The notes under the pieces: generated by a model
Seen by the model: only the letters and a program-made list of their open reading frames with translations
Databases searched by the model: none
Told to the model about the DNA's origin: nothing
Made by a program: the position numbers and the translations under genes
In this document: positions 17,400-26,083 of the stretch, piece by piece
Position numbering within the stretch: the first letter of the stretch is position 1
Layout of the letters: each line of letters begins with the position of its first letter
Assembly: GCA_045629005.1 (NCBI GenBank)
Contig: JAZQQJ010000030.1
Location: forward strand, 1-64,000
Source: RGIG3528 sp045629005
GTDB taxonomy: Bacteria > Bacillota > Clostridia > Lachnospirales > Lachnospiraceae
Reading direction: 5' to 3'
DNA length: 64,000 nt

Positions 17400-18500
17400 T
17401 TTCCTCGCCTCGCCGCACGCGCCCCATCAAATCTGCGGTGCTTCCCCGTTTCACGGTTGCGGGTGCCCTTTATCCGACCTGCGGCACATCATCTTCCCCC
17501 ACTCAGCGCTATATCGTCGTCTTACAGCCTTCCAGCAAATCTGCCGGCTCTACCATGTTTCGGGACGTGACACACCTTTAGCCTGCCCCGGCACCTGATA
17601 CAATAAATGTTACACATACAATCGGCTTTTGACCATAAACGCAAATCTGCCCGCCGATGTTGAGGGACGTGCACACTAAGAGACCCCCATAACGTCCTCA
17701 GAAAGCGGGCTGGACTTCTCTAAGGAGTTCCACGCGCCTCAGTTTTCGCTACGCGAAAAAATGGGCTCGCGCTATTCGAAAATAAACTCGTCGCATTCTC
17801 TATGGACTTCCCGGGTTATGACTCTGTTTCTCACGAATCCGCAGAAGCCTTACAGGCACGGGGCGTAATTTGCGGAAGCAAAACCGGCCGGTCGAACCGC
17901 GGCCGCAAGGGACAAAGAAGAAGTAGGCACAGGCGCGGAAAATGCGAATTTCCCCCAGCCTGTGCCACTGAAACTGTCCCTTGCGAGACGGGTTTTGCCG
18001 CAAATCAGCCCCTCATCAGCCTTGCTTCCCGCAAGGCTGATGGTGCCTGTGGGCGACGAGGACCAGTGAAAACAGAGATCATAACACCGGAAGTCCCTGA
18101 ATGCTCCTCTACAGTATTTTCGAACAAGTTGCCCCAAAGGGGCAATCGCGCGCGAGCCCATTCAGGCTTCGGCGGGAACTCCTAAGTTCGCCAGACATTC
18201 TGAAGGACGTATGGGGGCTCTTTGTGTGTCACGTCCCGGAACATGGTAGAGCCGGCAGATTTGCGGGAAAGCTGTGAGACGATTGTATGTGTGGCGGAAG
18301 CTTATACAGGTGCCGTGGCAGGCGTAAAGTGTGCACGTCCCTCAACATCGGCGGGCAGATTTGCGGTTGGAAGCTGTAAGACGATATAGCGCTGAGTGGG
18401 GTAAGATGATGGGCCGCAGGTCGGATAAAGGGCACCCGCAACCGTGAAACGGGGAAGCACCGCAGATTTGATGGGCTAAAAAGGGAGGCGAGGAAAGTAC
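17400..18500. repeat. About 1.1-kb GC-rich imperfect palindrome, no gene
   Basis: The region from 17344 to 18525 has no supportable gene. It holds a long inverted repeat. The outer 63 bp, 17423-17485, is identical to the reverse complement of 18413-18475, and similarity continues with small gaps to about 17526/18372. Further in, two related modules recur: GCAAATCTGCCGGC...GGGACGTGACACAC at 17535-17575 (inverse copy 18224-18264) and GCAAATCTGCCCGCC...GGGACGTGCACAC at 17641-17676 (inverse copy 18329-18364), in swapped order between the arms. Pairing continues to the centre: ATTTGCGG near 17867 with CCGCAAAT near 17998, GCAAGGGACA 17905-17914 with 17975-17984, and GGCACAGGC 17926-17934 with 17958-17966. 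Base composition is clearly GC-richer than neighbouring genes. It lies between two convergent transcription units. Confidence 0.88.
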
Positions 18501-18519
18501 GCAACCTTCCTCGCCTCCC
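18478..18519 (-). terminator. Rho-independent terminator of the acetylesterase gene
   Basis: Perfect 13-bp stem GGGAGGCGAGGAA (18483-18495) / TTCCTCGCCTCCC (18507-18519), followed on the minus strand by five T residues (complement of 18478-18482). It sits immediately after the stop of the minus-strand gene at 18526. A TTCCTCGCCT sequence also occurs at 17401, at the far end of the palindrome. Confidence 0.88.
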
Positions 18520-18525
18520 GGCATT

Positions 18526-20154
18526 TTATGCTCTGAATTCGATTATTCTTCCTGGTGCTCCTTCGCTGCCGTCTGCAAATACCGCAGCGCAGTAAATCTG
18601 GTAGACATCGGCTGCGGGAACCTGGAACGGAAGTACCGCAGCACTCTTCTTTTCTTCGGCTGTTACGGAACGAAGAGGGAAGAACTGGAAATCTACCGAA
18701 CCCTTTCGGTAAACGTTGTACTTAACGGCACCTTCGACATCGTTCCAGATGAGAAGGAACGAAGCAACACCATTCTCGATGTGAAGCTCCTGCATGGCGA
18801 AACCGGTAGGAGCGGTGACATCCTTCGGAGCAGGCGGAGCAAAAAGATCCGGCTTCGGAATGTCGAAGGTTGTGTTGAGAGCAGGCTTAAGTCTGTCAAA
18901 CTCGGGCCTGTCGGAATCAAGAATTGCCTGCGAAACAAGACGTGCAAACTGCGTTGCACCATATTCCTGAAGATGTGTATTGTCGGAAACACCATCGGCA
19001 TATGCGCCGTCGGGGAAAGCTCCGGGTGCAGCCCAAAGATAGATGAGCTTTGACTCTTCACTGCCAATCTTGTTAAGGTAATCAACAGTAAGCTGGCAAA
19101 GGTCGATAACGGGAACATCGTATTCTTCGCCGACAGCTTTCATAACGTCTGCGTATTTACCGAAGGAAGCAACGAAATTACCATTGTTGCCGTCACAGTT
19201 TCTTCTGGCGATGGGAGTAACAAGAACGATAATCACACCACGCGCCTTGCAGGAACGGATGTACTTTTTAAGCCAGAAGGGCATATCAGCTGTTGAAACA
19301 TATCTGTTCGGACGTACTGCGGTAGCATCGTTGTGACCCCACTGAATGAAGCAGTAGTCGCCGGGAGCGGAGAGAGCAAGAAGTCTGTCCCACTTGCCTT
19401 CGTTAATGAAGGAACGTGAAGATCTTGCACCGATGGAACGGTTCTCTATGTTAAAATCAGGTGTTTCATAAATATGGTTCTGAGGATAGAAGAGATCGGG
19501 AGACTGAAGCTCCTCTGTTGTCTTTCCTGAGTTGAAAAATTTATAGAAAACCTGACCCCAGCCAGTCTGAGGATAATAGTATTTGTCATAGGACTGTACT
19601 GTAGAGTCCGAAGCAAGGAAAACGGTCGGCTTTGCCTTTGGAGCCTTTAACGGAAGCTCTTCGTAAACGATGTCCGTGATGACAAGCTCTTTAAGAACTG
19701 CGTCGCCTTTAAGCTTGGCTTCGTCAGGAACAAAGAACTGTAAAAGTGTGTCATCCTCAACAGAGCAGAGGGTAAATTCACCTGTTACGCTCTCGCCTGC
19801 GGGAACTGCTACGGCGTTAAGTTTAAGGATGTTATTGGCATATGCGCTGACTTTTAATTCGTCGGAAGTGATATTTTTGAAGGTGACGGTCCATTTGCCG
19901 TCCTTTAAACCGGTGGCTTTTTTGAAACCAAGGCTTTCAACATAATTATAAACGCCGAAGCCTGTTGACTCTGTTTCGGTCCAGCAGAGAGATGTAAGCT
20001 TAAGACCTTCGGCTGTCTTTTCAAACCAATTTGAAGCGTCATTCCATGATACATCTTCAAATACAGGCTTTCTTTCGGTGTAGACTCCCTGATCCCAGCC
20101 CTTAGCTTCTGCGGGATAGGTTACGATTACCGGTTGCAGATTTTCGTAGAACAT
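18526..20154 (-). CDS. SGNH/GDSL acetylesterase, rhamnogalacturonan acetylesterase type (CE12-like)
   Basis: 542-residue enzyme predicted to remove acetyl groups from galacturonic acid in rhamnogalacturonan. The N-terminal 170 residues form a beta-rich domain. The SGNH hydrolase core begins with FLASDSTVQSY (Ser184), followed by TGWGQVF, the RSIGARSSRSF block, FIQWGHND and the catalytic Asp-His pair in DNTHLQEYGA near residue 420. The C-terminal region (about 455-542) looks like a fibronectin type III domain (YNVYRKGS, YQIYCAAVF). B. subtilis YesT/RhgT is the closest known type. There is no signal peptide, so it is probably cytoplasmic. It is transcribed alone, with its own promoter and terminator, divergently from the DUF624 pair. 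Confidence 0.85.
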   Translation of the reverse strand: MFYENLQPVIVTYPAEAKGWDQGVYTERKPVFEDVSWNDASNWFEKTAEGLKLTSLCWTETESTGFGVYNYVESLGFKKATGLKDGKWTVTFKNITSDELKVSAYANNILKLNAVAVPAGESVTGEFTLCSVEDDTLLQFFVPDEAKLKGDAVLKELVITDIVYEELPLKAPKAKPTVFLASDSTVQSYDKYYYPQTGWGQVFYKFFNSGKTTEELQSPDLFYPQNHIYETPDFNIENRSIGARSSRSFINEGKWDRLLALSAPGDYCFIQWGHNDATAVRPNRYVSTADMPFWLKKYIRSCKARGVIIVLVTPIARRNCDGNNGNFVASFGKYADVMKAVGEEYDVPVIDLCQLTVDYLNKIGSEESKLIYLWAAPGAFPDGAYADGVSDNTHLQEYGATQFARLVSQAILDSDRPEFDRLKPALNTTFDIPKPDLFAPPAPKDVTAPTGFAMQELHIENGVASFLLIWNDVEGAVKYNVYRKGSVDFQFFPLRSVTAEEKKSAAVLPFQVPAADVYQIYCAAVFADGSEGAPGRIIEFRA

Positions 20155-20201
20155 ATATTCTTCTCCTTTGTCGCCCGGACTTCTTCCAAGCGTCTTACGC
20201 G

Positions 20202-20230
20202 ATTATATCATTACGAAACGAATTTTTAAA
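20202..20230 (-). promoter_or_regulatory. Extended -10 promoter for the acetylesterase gene
   Basis: On the minus strand, TGATATAAT (an extended -10, with TATAAT the complement of 20202-20207) lies about 48 bp upstream of the start codon. A weak -35, TTTAAA, sits 17 bp further upstream. GGAG before the ATG provides the ribosome site. Confidence 0.6.
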
Positions 20231-20281
20231 TAGAACGTAAGAAGATGATTGCATTTTGAAAAAATGATTACCTATGATAAC

Positions 20282-20310
20282 TTGACACATAACATAATCA
20301 ATGTTAAGGT
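20282..20310 (+). promoter_or_regulatory. Promoter candidate for the DUF624 pair
   Basis: A perfect TTGACA at 20282-20287 is followed by a 17-bp spacer and the imperfect -10 TAAGGT at 20305-20310, about 75 bp upstream of the preferred start. It faces away from the acetylesterase promoter. Confidence 0.45.
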
Positions 20311-20384
20311 CTTTCTACACTTATAGATAAAAATGGAGCCGCATGGACAGATATGGAGGCCCATTTTGGAGAGAGGTATTTCTG

Positions 20385-21035
20385 ATGTACATGAAAAGTC
20401 TTGAGCCCGACAGCCCGATGATGCAGGGCTTCGATATACTTAAAAATGTGTTCCTTATAAACATTTTTACCGTAATATGCTGCATTCCCATTGTTACAAT
20501 AGGCGCAGCATTCTCTGCAATGCATTATTCTATGCTCAAGGTCGTCAGAAACGAAGAAGGATATGCTGCAAAAATGTACTTTAAGGCGTTTAAGGATAAC
20601 CTTAAACAGGGCATTTTGAGCACAATCATTATGCTTGCTGCCATTGCAATCATTCTTTTTGACTTCTGGTACGTGCTCGGCATGGATACAGTCGCAAAGG
20701 AAAACGGTACGGAGCTTTGGTTTACCGCTCCCATATTTGTTTCGCTTGCAATCATTTCGTTTTTCCTTATTGTAACCCTTACCTGGTATTTTCCTATTAT
20801 GGCCAAGTTTGAAGCAACGATTGGACAGAACATTAAAAATGCGTGCACAATGGGACTTTCGCATTTCCTTATTACACTTGCGATGCTGGCACTTAATCTT
20901 CTTCCCTTTGTAATTTGTTATTTTGTTCAGGTGCTGAGCCCTGTACTTTTCTTCTTCGGACTTGCTGCGCCTGCATACTTTGATGCAAAGATATACAACG
21001 ATTTGTTTAAGAAGCTGGAGGACAGGAATGTTTGA
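20385..21035 (+). CDS. DUF624 (YesL-like) membrane protein 1
   Basis: About 216 residues with five or six transmembrane segments; typical YesL/DUF624 motifs are FLINIFTVICCIPIVTIGAAFSAMHYSMLKV near the N-terminus and MYFKAFKDNLKQ. This family of unknown function is regularly encoded beside ABC sugar importers, and yesL starts the B. subtilis rhamnogalacturonan cluster. I choose the ATG at 20385 because GGAGAGAGG ends 8 bases upstream; an in-frame ATG at 20343 is possible. Its stop overlaps the start of the second DUF624 gene by 8 bp, so both are made from one message and may form a heteromer. Confidence 0.8.
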   Translation: MYMKSLEPDSPMMQGFDILKNVFLINIFTVICCIPIVTIGAAFSAMHYSMLKVVRNEEGYAAKMYFKAFKDNLKQGILSTIIMLAAIAIILFDFWYVLGMDTVAKENGTELWFTAPIFVSLAIISFFLIVTLTWYFPIMAKFEATIGQNIKNACTMGLSHFLITLAMLALNLLPFVICYFVQVLSPVLFFFGLAAPAYFDAKIYNDLFKKLEDRNV

Positions 21036-21765
21036 ACGACTTTTTAATCTGGACAGTAAGTTCATGCGTTTTCTTTTTAAGGCAGCGGACATACTATGGC
21101 TGAATGTACTTACCGTGGTGTGTATGCTTCCGGTTTTTACAATCGGACCTGCGCTCTGTGCTCTTTCCTACAGCTGTCTTAAAATTGCGCGCGATGAGGA
21201 CGGAAACGTTACAAAGATGTACTTTGCTGCATTTAAGAGAAAGTTTGGACAGAGTGTGCTTCTTGGCATTTTGTCACTTGTCGTGTGTATCGTTTTTGTA
21301 GGCGATGTTTATGCGATAATTATTGGAGCCGCCGTATTCCCGACACTTTTAAAGGTTGCATCCTTTATAGCTCTCTTCGTAGTGCTTATTACTCTTTTAT
21401 ATGTTTTTCCTATGCAGGCACGCTTTGAAAACAAGATTCCTGTAACGATAAAAAATGCGTTCTGGGCAAGTCTTGTGAAATTCCCGAGAACGCTTCTTAT
21501 GCTTTTAAGCTGGCTCTTCCTGCCTGCATGTGTTCTGTTTATTACCGCTAACTTTACGCCTGTGCTTTTCCTTTTTGGTCTTTCGCTTCCTTCGTATATA
21601 TCTGCAATGGTTTATGATGACTTCTTTAAAACCATTGAAACACGTATAAAAAGTGCAAATGGCGAGATTACAACTTACGAAGAAGAAAATGCTTCTGATG
21701 ATATTGCCGAAACTGAGGGCGTAACTGAAATTGGCGAAGCAGAAATAAATGAGCAGGAGCAATAA
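21028..21765 (+). CDS. DUF624 (YesL-like) membrane protein 2
   Basis: 245-residue paralog of the preceding protein: starts MFERLFNLDSKFMRFL, then WLNVLTVVCMLPVFTIGPALCALSYSCLKI and MYFAAFKRKFGQS. It has about five transmembrane helices and an acidic C-terminal tail (residues 215-245, rich in Glu) absent from the first copy. The ATG at 21028 has GGAGGACAGG upstream. The stop codon TAA touches the stop of the convergent AraC gene with no base between them. It is probably an accessory membrane protein of a sugar importer, by context only. Confidence 0.82.
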   Translation: MFERLFNLDSKFMRFLFKAADILWLNVLTVVCMLPVFTIGPALCALSYSCLKIARDEDGNVTKMYFAAFKRKFGQSVLLGILSLVVCIVFVGDVYAIIIGAAVFPTLLKVASFIALFVVLITLLYVFPMQARFENKIPVTIKNAFWASLVKFPRTLLMLLSWLFLPACVLFITANFTPVLFLFGLSLPSYISAMVYDDFFKTIETRIKSANGEITTYEEENASDDIAETEGVTEIGEAEINEQEQ

Positions 21766-22887
21766 TCAGTTGTGTGCCCTAAAGGCTTTTCTATAGGCGT
21801 CGGGTGTAATACCGAATTCGTTTTTAAATATGTTTTGAAAATGTGACTGACTTTTATAACCAAGCATTGCCGAGATTTCGGCGATGCTTATTTTTTCTCC
21901 GCTTCTGAGAAGTTCAAGAGCTTTATCAAAACGTTTCTTCTTTATATATTCGGAGAAATTTTCTCCTGTATTTTTCTTGAACAGACGGCAGAAGTATTCC
22001 GGAGTGAGACTGAAGTGGGACGCGGTATCATTAAGGTTTGTCGATGACAGGTTAGCATTGACATATGAAAGAATGTCTTCGATATGTTGCTTCTCATGAG
22101 AACCCTTTGATATGTCGGTAAAGGTGTCTCTGTATTCTTCTACAAGGCTCGAAAGCTTGGTGATAAGTTGATAGGCTCCATTGTTTTCATAGAGAAGAAC
22201 GGAAGTGTTGCGCTCAAAAAAGTCCGTGCGGAACTTCTGCGAAACAAAATAGAGACGCATGGCATACCATATATCATTAAAGAAACGAAGAAGCTCTGTG
22301 TAACTGCAGTTTATTTCTTCGCGGGTTACGCTTCTGAAAAATTCAGCTTTTTCTGTAAGGAAAACAATTACCTCATCATAATTTCTTTTTTGAAGGGCGT
22401 TAAGCAGAAGAGCACAGGAGGAGTAATCAGGTACATAATCCGATGCTTCACAGGCATGAAGATGAATACTTCTGTAAGGAGAATTAAACCCGAGAATCAT
22501 GGAGTAGCGTAGCGAAAAAGTCATAAAAGCCGATTCGTTACGAAGTTCGGACTCGTTTTTCACGGCATCGGAATAATAAACCGTAGAACTGACACCGGGA
22601 GTGATATTGTAAATAATCTGGCGAAGTGACCCGACAAAAGCACGGGTGGAAAAACTTCTGCTGTCATAATTCAGATAACAGTAAATCAGTCCGTTTACCA
22701 TTTCGGCAAAATGTGAAACGTAGGAGGCAGCCAGAAAATTTTTGCAACCCTTATATATGGAAGACAATGTTTCAGGATCCGAAAGGATTCCGTTTTTTGT
22801 TCGATGCTCGACAATCATGACACAAAAATCAGGCTGGGTCTGTTCAGAAAATAGTTCACGAAAATTTGTTTTAGTAAATTTGTCCAA
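21766..22887 (-). CDS. AraC-family transcriptional regulator
   Basis: Cytoplasmic regulator with a large N-terminal sensing region (about 270 residues, no recognised fold) and a C-terminal AraC double helix-turn-helix: ILSYVNANLSSTNLNDTASHFSLTPEYFCRLFKKNTGENFSEYI, then IAEISAMLGYKSQSHFQNIFKNEFGITPDAYRK. The best ribosome site (CAGGAGAAAA) stands before a TTG at 22887, giving 373 residues. An ATG at 22926 in the same frame gives 386 residues but has no ribosome site. The gene is divergent from the binding-protein/importer operon starting at 23147 and their promoters lie back to back, so it is a likely regulator of that operon. Confidence 0.85.
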   Translation of the reverse strand: MDKFTKTNFRELFSEQTQPDFCVMIVEHRTKNGILSDPETLSSIYKGCKNFLAASYVSHFAEMVNGLIYCYLNYDSRSFSTRAFVGSLRQIIYNITPGVSSTVYYSDAVKNESELRNESAFMTFSLRYSMILGFNSPYRSIHLHACEASDYVPDYSSCALLLNALQKRNYDEVIVFLTEKAEFFRSVTREEINCSYTELLRFFNDIWYAMRLYFVSQKFRTDFFERNTSVLLYENNGAYQLITKLSSLVEEYRDTFTDISKGSHEKQHIEDILSYVNANLSSTNLNDTASHFSLTPEYFCRLFKKNTGENFSEYIKKKRFDKALELLRSGEKISIAEISAMLGYKSQSHFQNIFKNEFGITPDAYRKAFRAHN

Positions 22888-22980
22888 AAATGTTTTCTCC
22901 TGACTAAAATGTTTTAGACACATCAATTATTAACATAAATATCAAAATAACACAATGAAAATTTTTTATTTAATAAAATG

Positions 22981-23008
22981 ATTATACTTGTAACGCAAAA
23001 AATAGCAA
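22981..23008 (-). promoter_or_regulatory. Promoter of the AraC regulator gene
   Basis: On the minus strand: TTGCTA (-35, complement of 23003-23008), a 16-bp spacer, and a perfect TATAAT (-10, complement of 22981-22986). It faces away from the importer-operon promoter only 20 bp away. Confidence 0.55.
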
Positions 23009-23027
23009 TGATGTCAGAAAAAAGCAT

Positions 23028-23056
23028 TTGTCTATATACATCCATTGTGGTAGAGT
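23028..23056 (+). promoter_or_regulatory. Promoter candidate for the first importer operon
   Basis: TTGTCT (23028-23033), 17 bp, TAGAGT (23051-23056). Both boxes are imperfect, as expected for an activator-dependent promoter. The roughly 85-bp leader contains an AAATTTTGACAAATTTTG stretch and a GAAAATTGCACAA stretch that resembles part of the shared operator seen at 34323 and 52207. Confidence 0.4.
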
Positions 23057-23146
23057 CAACATGAATCAAAGTGTAAATTTTGACAAATTTTGTGTTTTTT
23101 TCGAGAAAACAATAGTGAAAATTGCACAAGTATGGAGGACCGGATT

Positions 23147-26083
23147 ATGGGTAATAACAGACGCGGCATAAGAGGATTTGCAAAACGCTTCTTCAGCGCT
23201 TCCCTTGTCGCTATGATGGTGCTGGCAGATTTGCCTTCTTCAATTGCCTTTGCAAATCCCGGAGACGCATTAAAGGATAAATATGCGGGCTTCGAAGGAA
23301 GAAAAGTCAAATGGGCATATGGGGCAAGTGAAGATGTCGCTTCCTATTCCAAAACACTAGCAGAACTTACAAATGTTCCTTATGCTACGGAAACAATAGA
23401 GGTTGACCTTTCCACTGTACGTGATGATGATGGTGTCATCGGTACCGTTGAATGGGAAGGAAGAACTGCTGTTTTCTCCGATGCAAAAAAGGAAAAGACT
23501 GAGTTCGAGGTTACCGTAACCCAGGATGCTTTCTATACAATTGAATTTGACTACTGGCTTGAGACAGGTGTTTCGGATTCTGCAAAGCGTGCGCTTTATG
23601 TTGACGGGGAATACCCCTTCACAGAGGCAGGTGACCTTGAGTTCTACAGATTCTTTAAGGACGAAGGCGAACCTATCCTTAATTCAATAGGCGACCAGAC
23701 AAGACCGAAACAGATAGAAATTCCGGGTTGGTACTCACAGGGGCTTACCGATACATCGGGTATTACAAGTACGGATTTCCTCATTCACCTTACACCCGGT
23801 ACACACACACTTACATTTGTTAATACAAAGGTAGGCATGTACATTTCCGGAATTCGTGTTGCAGCTCCCACACAGATTAAATCATATGCCGAAGTTAAAG
23901 CAGACTATGCTGCAAAGGGATATAAGGAAACGACGGCTGAAAAGATTCAGTTCCAGGCAGAGCTTACGGCAATTGCCAAGAATGACCCGACTCTCAGAAG
24001 AGAGAACGATGGTGACCCGCTTGTAGAACCTGTATCCGGAACAAACAGAATGCTTAACATTATCGGCGGCTATCGTTGGAGAACAGGTAACCAGAGCATC
24101 ACTTGGGAGTTTGAAGTTCCCGAGGACGGTCTTTATAAGATTGGCCTGTATGTAAAGCAGACATGGAACGACGGTCTTCCTTCATACAGACAGATTAAGA
24201 TTGATGACGAAATTCCTTTTAAGGAACTTGAAATATACAGATTTGAGTACAGCACAGACTTTAACGTTCATGAGCTTGGTGCAAACGGAGAGCCTTTCTC
24301 CTTCTACCTCACAAAGGGTAAGCACACCATTACAATGACTGTTAAGATGGGTGACCTTTCCGCCATCCTTGAGTCCATTCAGGATGATATTGCGGTTCTT
24401 TCCGACATGCTTCTTGACATAAGCATGCAGGCCGGTTCAAACCCCGATCCGAACTACGACTATCAGTTCTTTAAGAAAATCCCCGGTCTTCAGGGACAGA
24501 TGGAATATCTTGTTGCAAGCCTTTCCGAGAAATATGAGATGTGCAAAGGTATTTCCGATAAGACTCCCGCAATGGCAAATAACTTCCTTTCTATAAGAGC
24601 TGATATCCAGAAGATGCTGAACGATCCGTTCACCATCGCAAAGCAGTACGGTTCACTTCAGAACGCACAGACAAGTCTTTCCGAGTGGTATCTTGCACTT
24701 CAGAGCGTACCGCTTTCAATCGATGAGTTTTATGTAGGTGCTCCATCTGAAAAGTGGAAAAACGAAAAGTCCAACTTCTTCCAGAAGTTCGCAATTACAA
24801 TTAAGCAGTTCTTTGCATCCTTTACGAAGGACTACGATAATGTAGGAAGCGTTCTTGCAGATGATGTTGTTGTTACAGACACAATTGATGTATGGATTGC
24901 AAGAGGTACAGAGTGGGCAGAAGTAATTAAAGAAATGGCCGACGAAGACTTCACCCCTAAGACAGGCATCGCAATCAACGTAAACGTTCTTCCCGGAACA
25001 CAGCTTGATGCCGGTAACGTAAACGCAATCATGCTTTCCATCACCTCCGGAAAAGCTCCTGACGTCGCACTAGGCGTTGATGCAACTTCTCCTGTAGAAT
25101 TTGCAATCCGTGAGCAGGTTTACGATCTTTCGAAGTTCGATGATTATGAGGAAGTGAAAAACAGATTCGTTGATGCAACACTTACTCCTTACCAGTATAT
25201 GGGCGGTACTTATGCAATACCAGAAACAATGAACTTTAACGTTCTTTACTACAGAAAAGACCTTTTAAATAAGTACGGCATTGACATTCCGGATACATGG
25301 CAGGACCTTTACGATTATGTGCTTCCTGCACTTTATAACAACGGTTTCGAGTTCTATTACGGTCGTGACTTTACTCAGTTCCTTTTCCAGAACGGAGGAG
25401 AATTCTACACCGACAACGGCATGAAATCGGCACTTGACACACCTGAAGCATATCAGGCTTTTAAGGAGTACACAGAACTTTTTACAAACTACGATATTCC
25501 CGAAACAGCAAATTTCTACCAGTACTTCCGTTCGGGAATTATGCCTCTTGGTGTAGGCGACTTCAATATGTACATGCAGCTTCAGGTCGGCGCACCTGAG
25601 ATTGCCGGTAAGTGGGGCATCATTTCTCTTCCCGGACATATGAGAGAGGACGGTGTTGTTGACAGAACAGCAGGTGCCATCACAGATAAGGGTGACATCA
25701 TCCTCAGGCAGTCCGACAAACCCGAGCAGTCATGGGAATTCCTTAAATGGTGGTCAAGCAATGAAGTGCAGACACAGTTTGCAAAGGAAGTTGAAGCCAT
25801 GATGGGCGCCGAAGCAAGATGGAATACAGCAAACAAAGAAGCATTCTTAAATCTTTCCTGGACAGATGAAGACATCGAAGCTCTTACAGAAGAGTGGAAA
25901 TGGGCAAGAGAAACTCCTGTTGTTCTCGGTGGTTACATGACCACCCGTCACCTTACAAACGCATGGACAAGCGTCGTAATGAGCGGTATGGATGTCAGAG
26001 AAGCACTTGAAAGAGCTGTTGAAGACATTAACAGAGAGCTCAGAATGAAACAGGAAGAGTACGGGGTAATAGCTGATGACTAA
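23147..26083 (+). CDS. Large extracellular solute-binding protein with N-terminal sugar-binding-like domains
   Basis: 978-residue binding protein of an ABC sugar importer. The start at 23147 is set by GGAGGA 7 bases upstream. The signal peptide (RRGIRGFAKRFFSASLVAMM...SSIAFA) has a normal signal peptidase I site and no lipobox Cys, unusual for a Gram-positive binding protein. Two beta-sandwich, carbohydrate-binding-like domains follow (about 80-240 with LTPGTHTLTFVNTK; about 290-410 with YLTKGKHTITMTVK), then a helical stretch, then the family 1 solute-binding domain (about 580-978: TGIAINVNVLPGTQLDAG, KAPDVALG, TYAIPETMNFNVLYYRKDLL). The end overlaps the permease gene by 8 bp. A rhamnogalacturonan-derived ligand is inferred from context. 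Confidence 0.87.
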   Translation: MGNNRRGIRGFAKRFFSASLVAMMVLADLPSSIAFANPGDALKDKYAGFEGRKVKWAYGASEDVASYSKTLAELTNVPYATETIEVDLSTVRDDDGVIGTVEWEGRTAVFSDAKKEKTEFEVTVTQDAFYTIEFDYWLETGVSDSAKRALYVDGEYPFTEAGDLEFYRFFKDEGEPILNSIGDQTRPKQIEIPGWYSQGLTDTSGITSTDFLIHLTPGTHTLTFVNTKVGMYISGIRVAAPTQIKSYAEVKADYAAKGYKETTAEKIQFQAELTAIAKNDPTLRRENDGDPLVEPVSGTNRMLNIIGGYRWRTGNQSITWEFEVPEDGLYKIGLYVKQTWNDGLPSYRQIKIDDEIPFKELEIYRFEYSTDFNVHELGANGEPFSFYLTKGKHTITMTVKMGDLSAILESIQDDIAVLSDMLLDISMQAGSNPDPNYDYQFFKKIPGLQGQMEYLVASLSEKYEMCKGISDKTPAMANNFLSIRADIQKMLNDPFTIAKQYGSLQNAQTSLSEWYLALQSVPLSIDEFYVGAPSEKWKNEKSNFFQKFAITIKQFFASFTKDYDNVGSVLADDVVVTDTIDVWIARGTEWAEVIKEMADEDFTPKTGIAINVNVLPGTQLDAGNVNAIMLSITSGKAPDVALGVDATSPVEFAIREQVYDLSKFDDYEEVKNRFVDATLTPYQYMGGTYAIPETMNFNVLYYRKDLLNKYGIDIPDTWQDLYDYVLPALYNNGFEFYYGRDFTQFLFQNGGEFYTDNGMKSALDTPEAYQAFKEYTELFTNYDIPETANFYQYFRSGIMPLGVGDFNMYMQLQVGAPEIAGKWGIISLPGHMREDGVVDRTAGAITDKGDIILRQSDKPEQSWEFLKWWSSNEVQTQFAKEVEAMMGAEARWNTANKEAFLNLSWTDEDIEALTEEWKWARETPVVLGGYMTTRHLTNAWTSVVMSGMDVREALERAVEDINRELRMKQEEYGVIADD

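Noticed and set aside
17802..18185. Open frames of 90-127 codons on both strands inside the palindrome
   Set aside because: They lack ribosome sites, their protein composition is unlike real proteins (Arg/Ser/Cys-rich), and they arise from GC-rich inverted repeats without stop codons.
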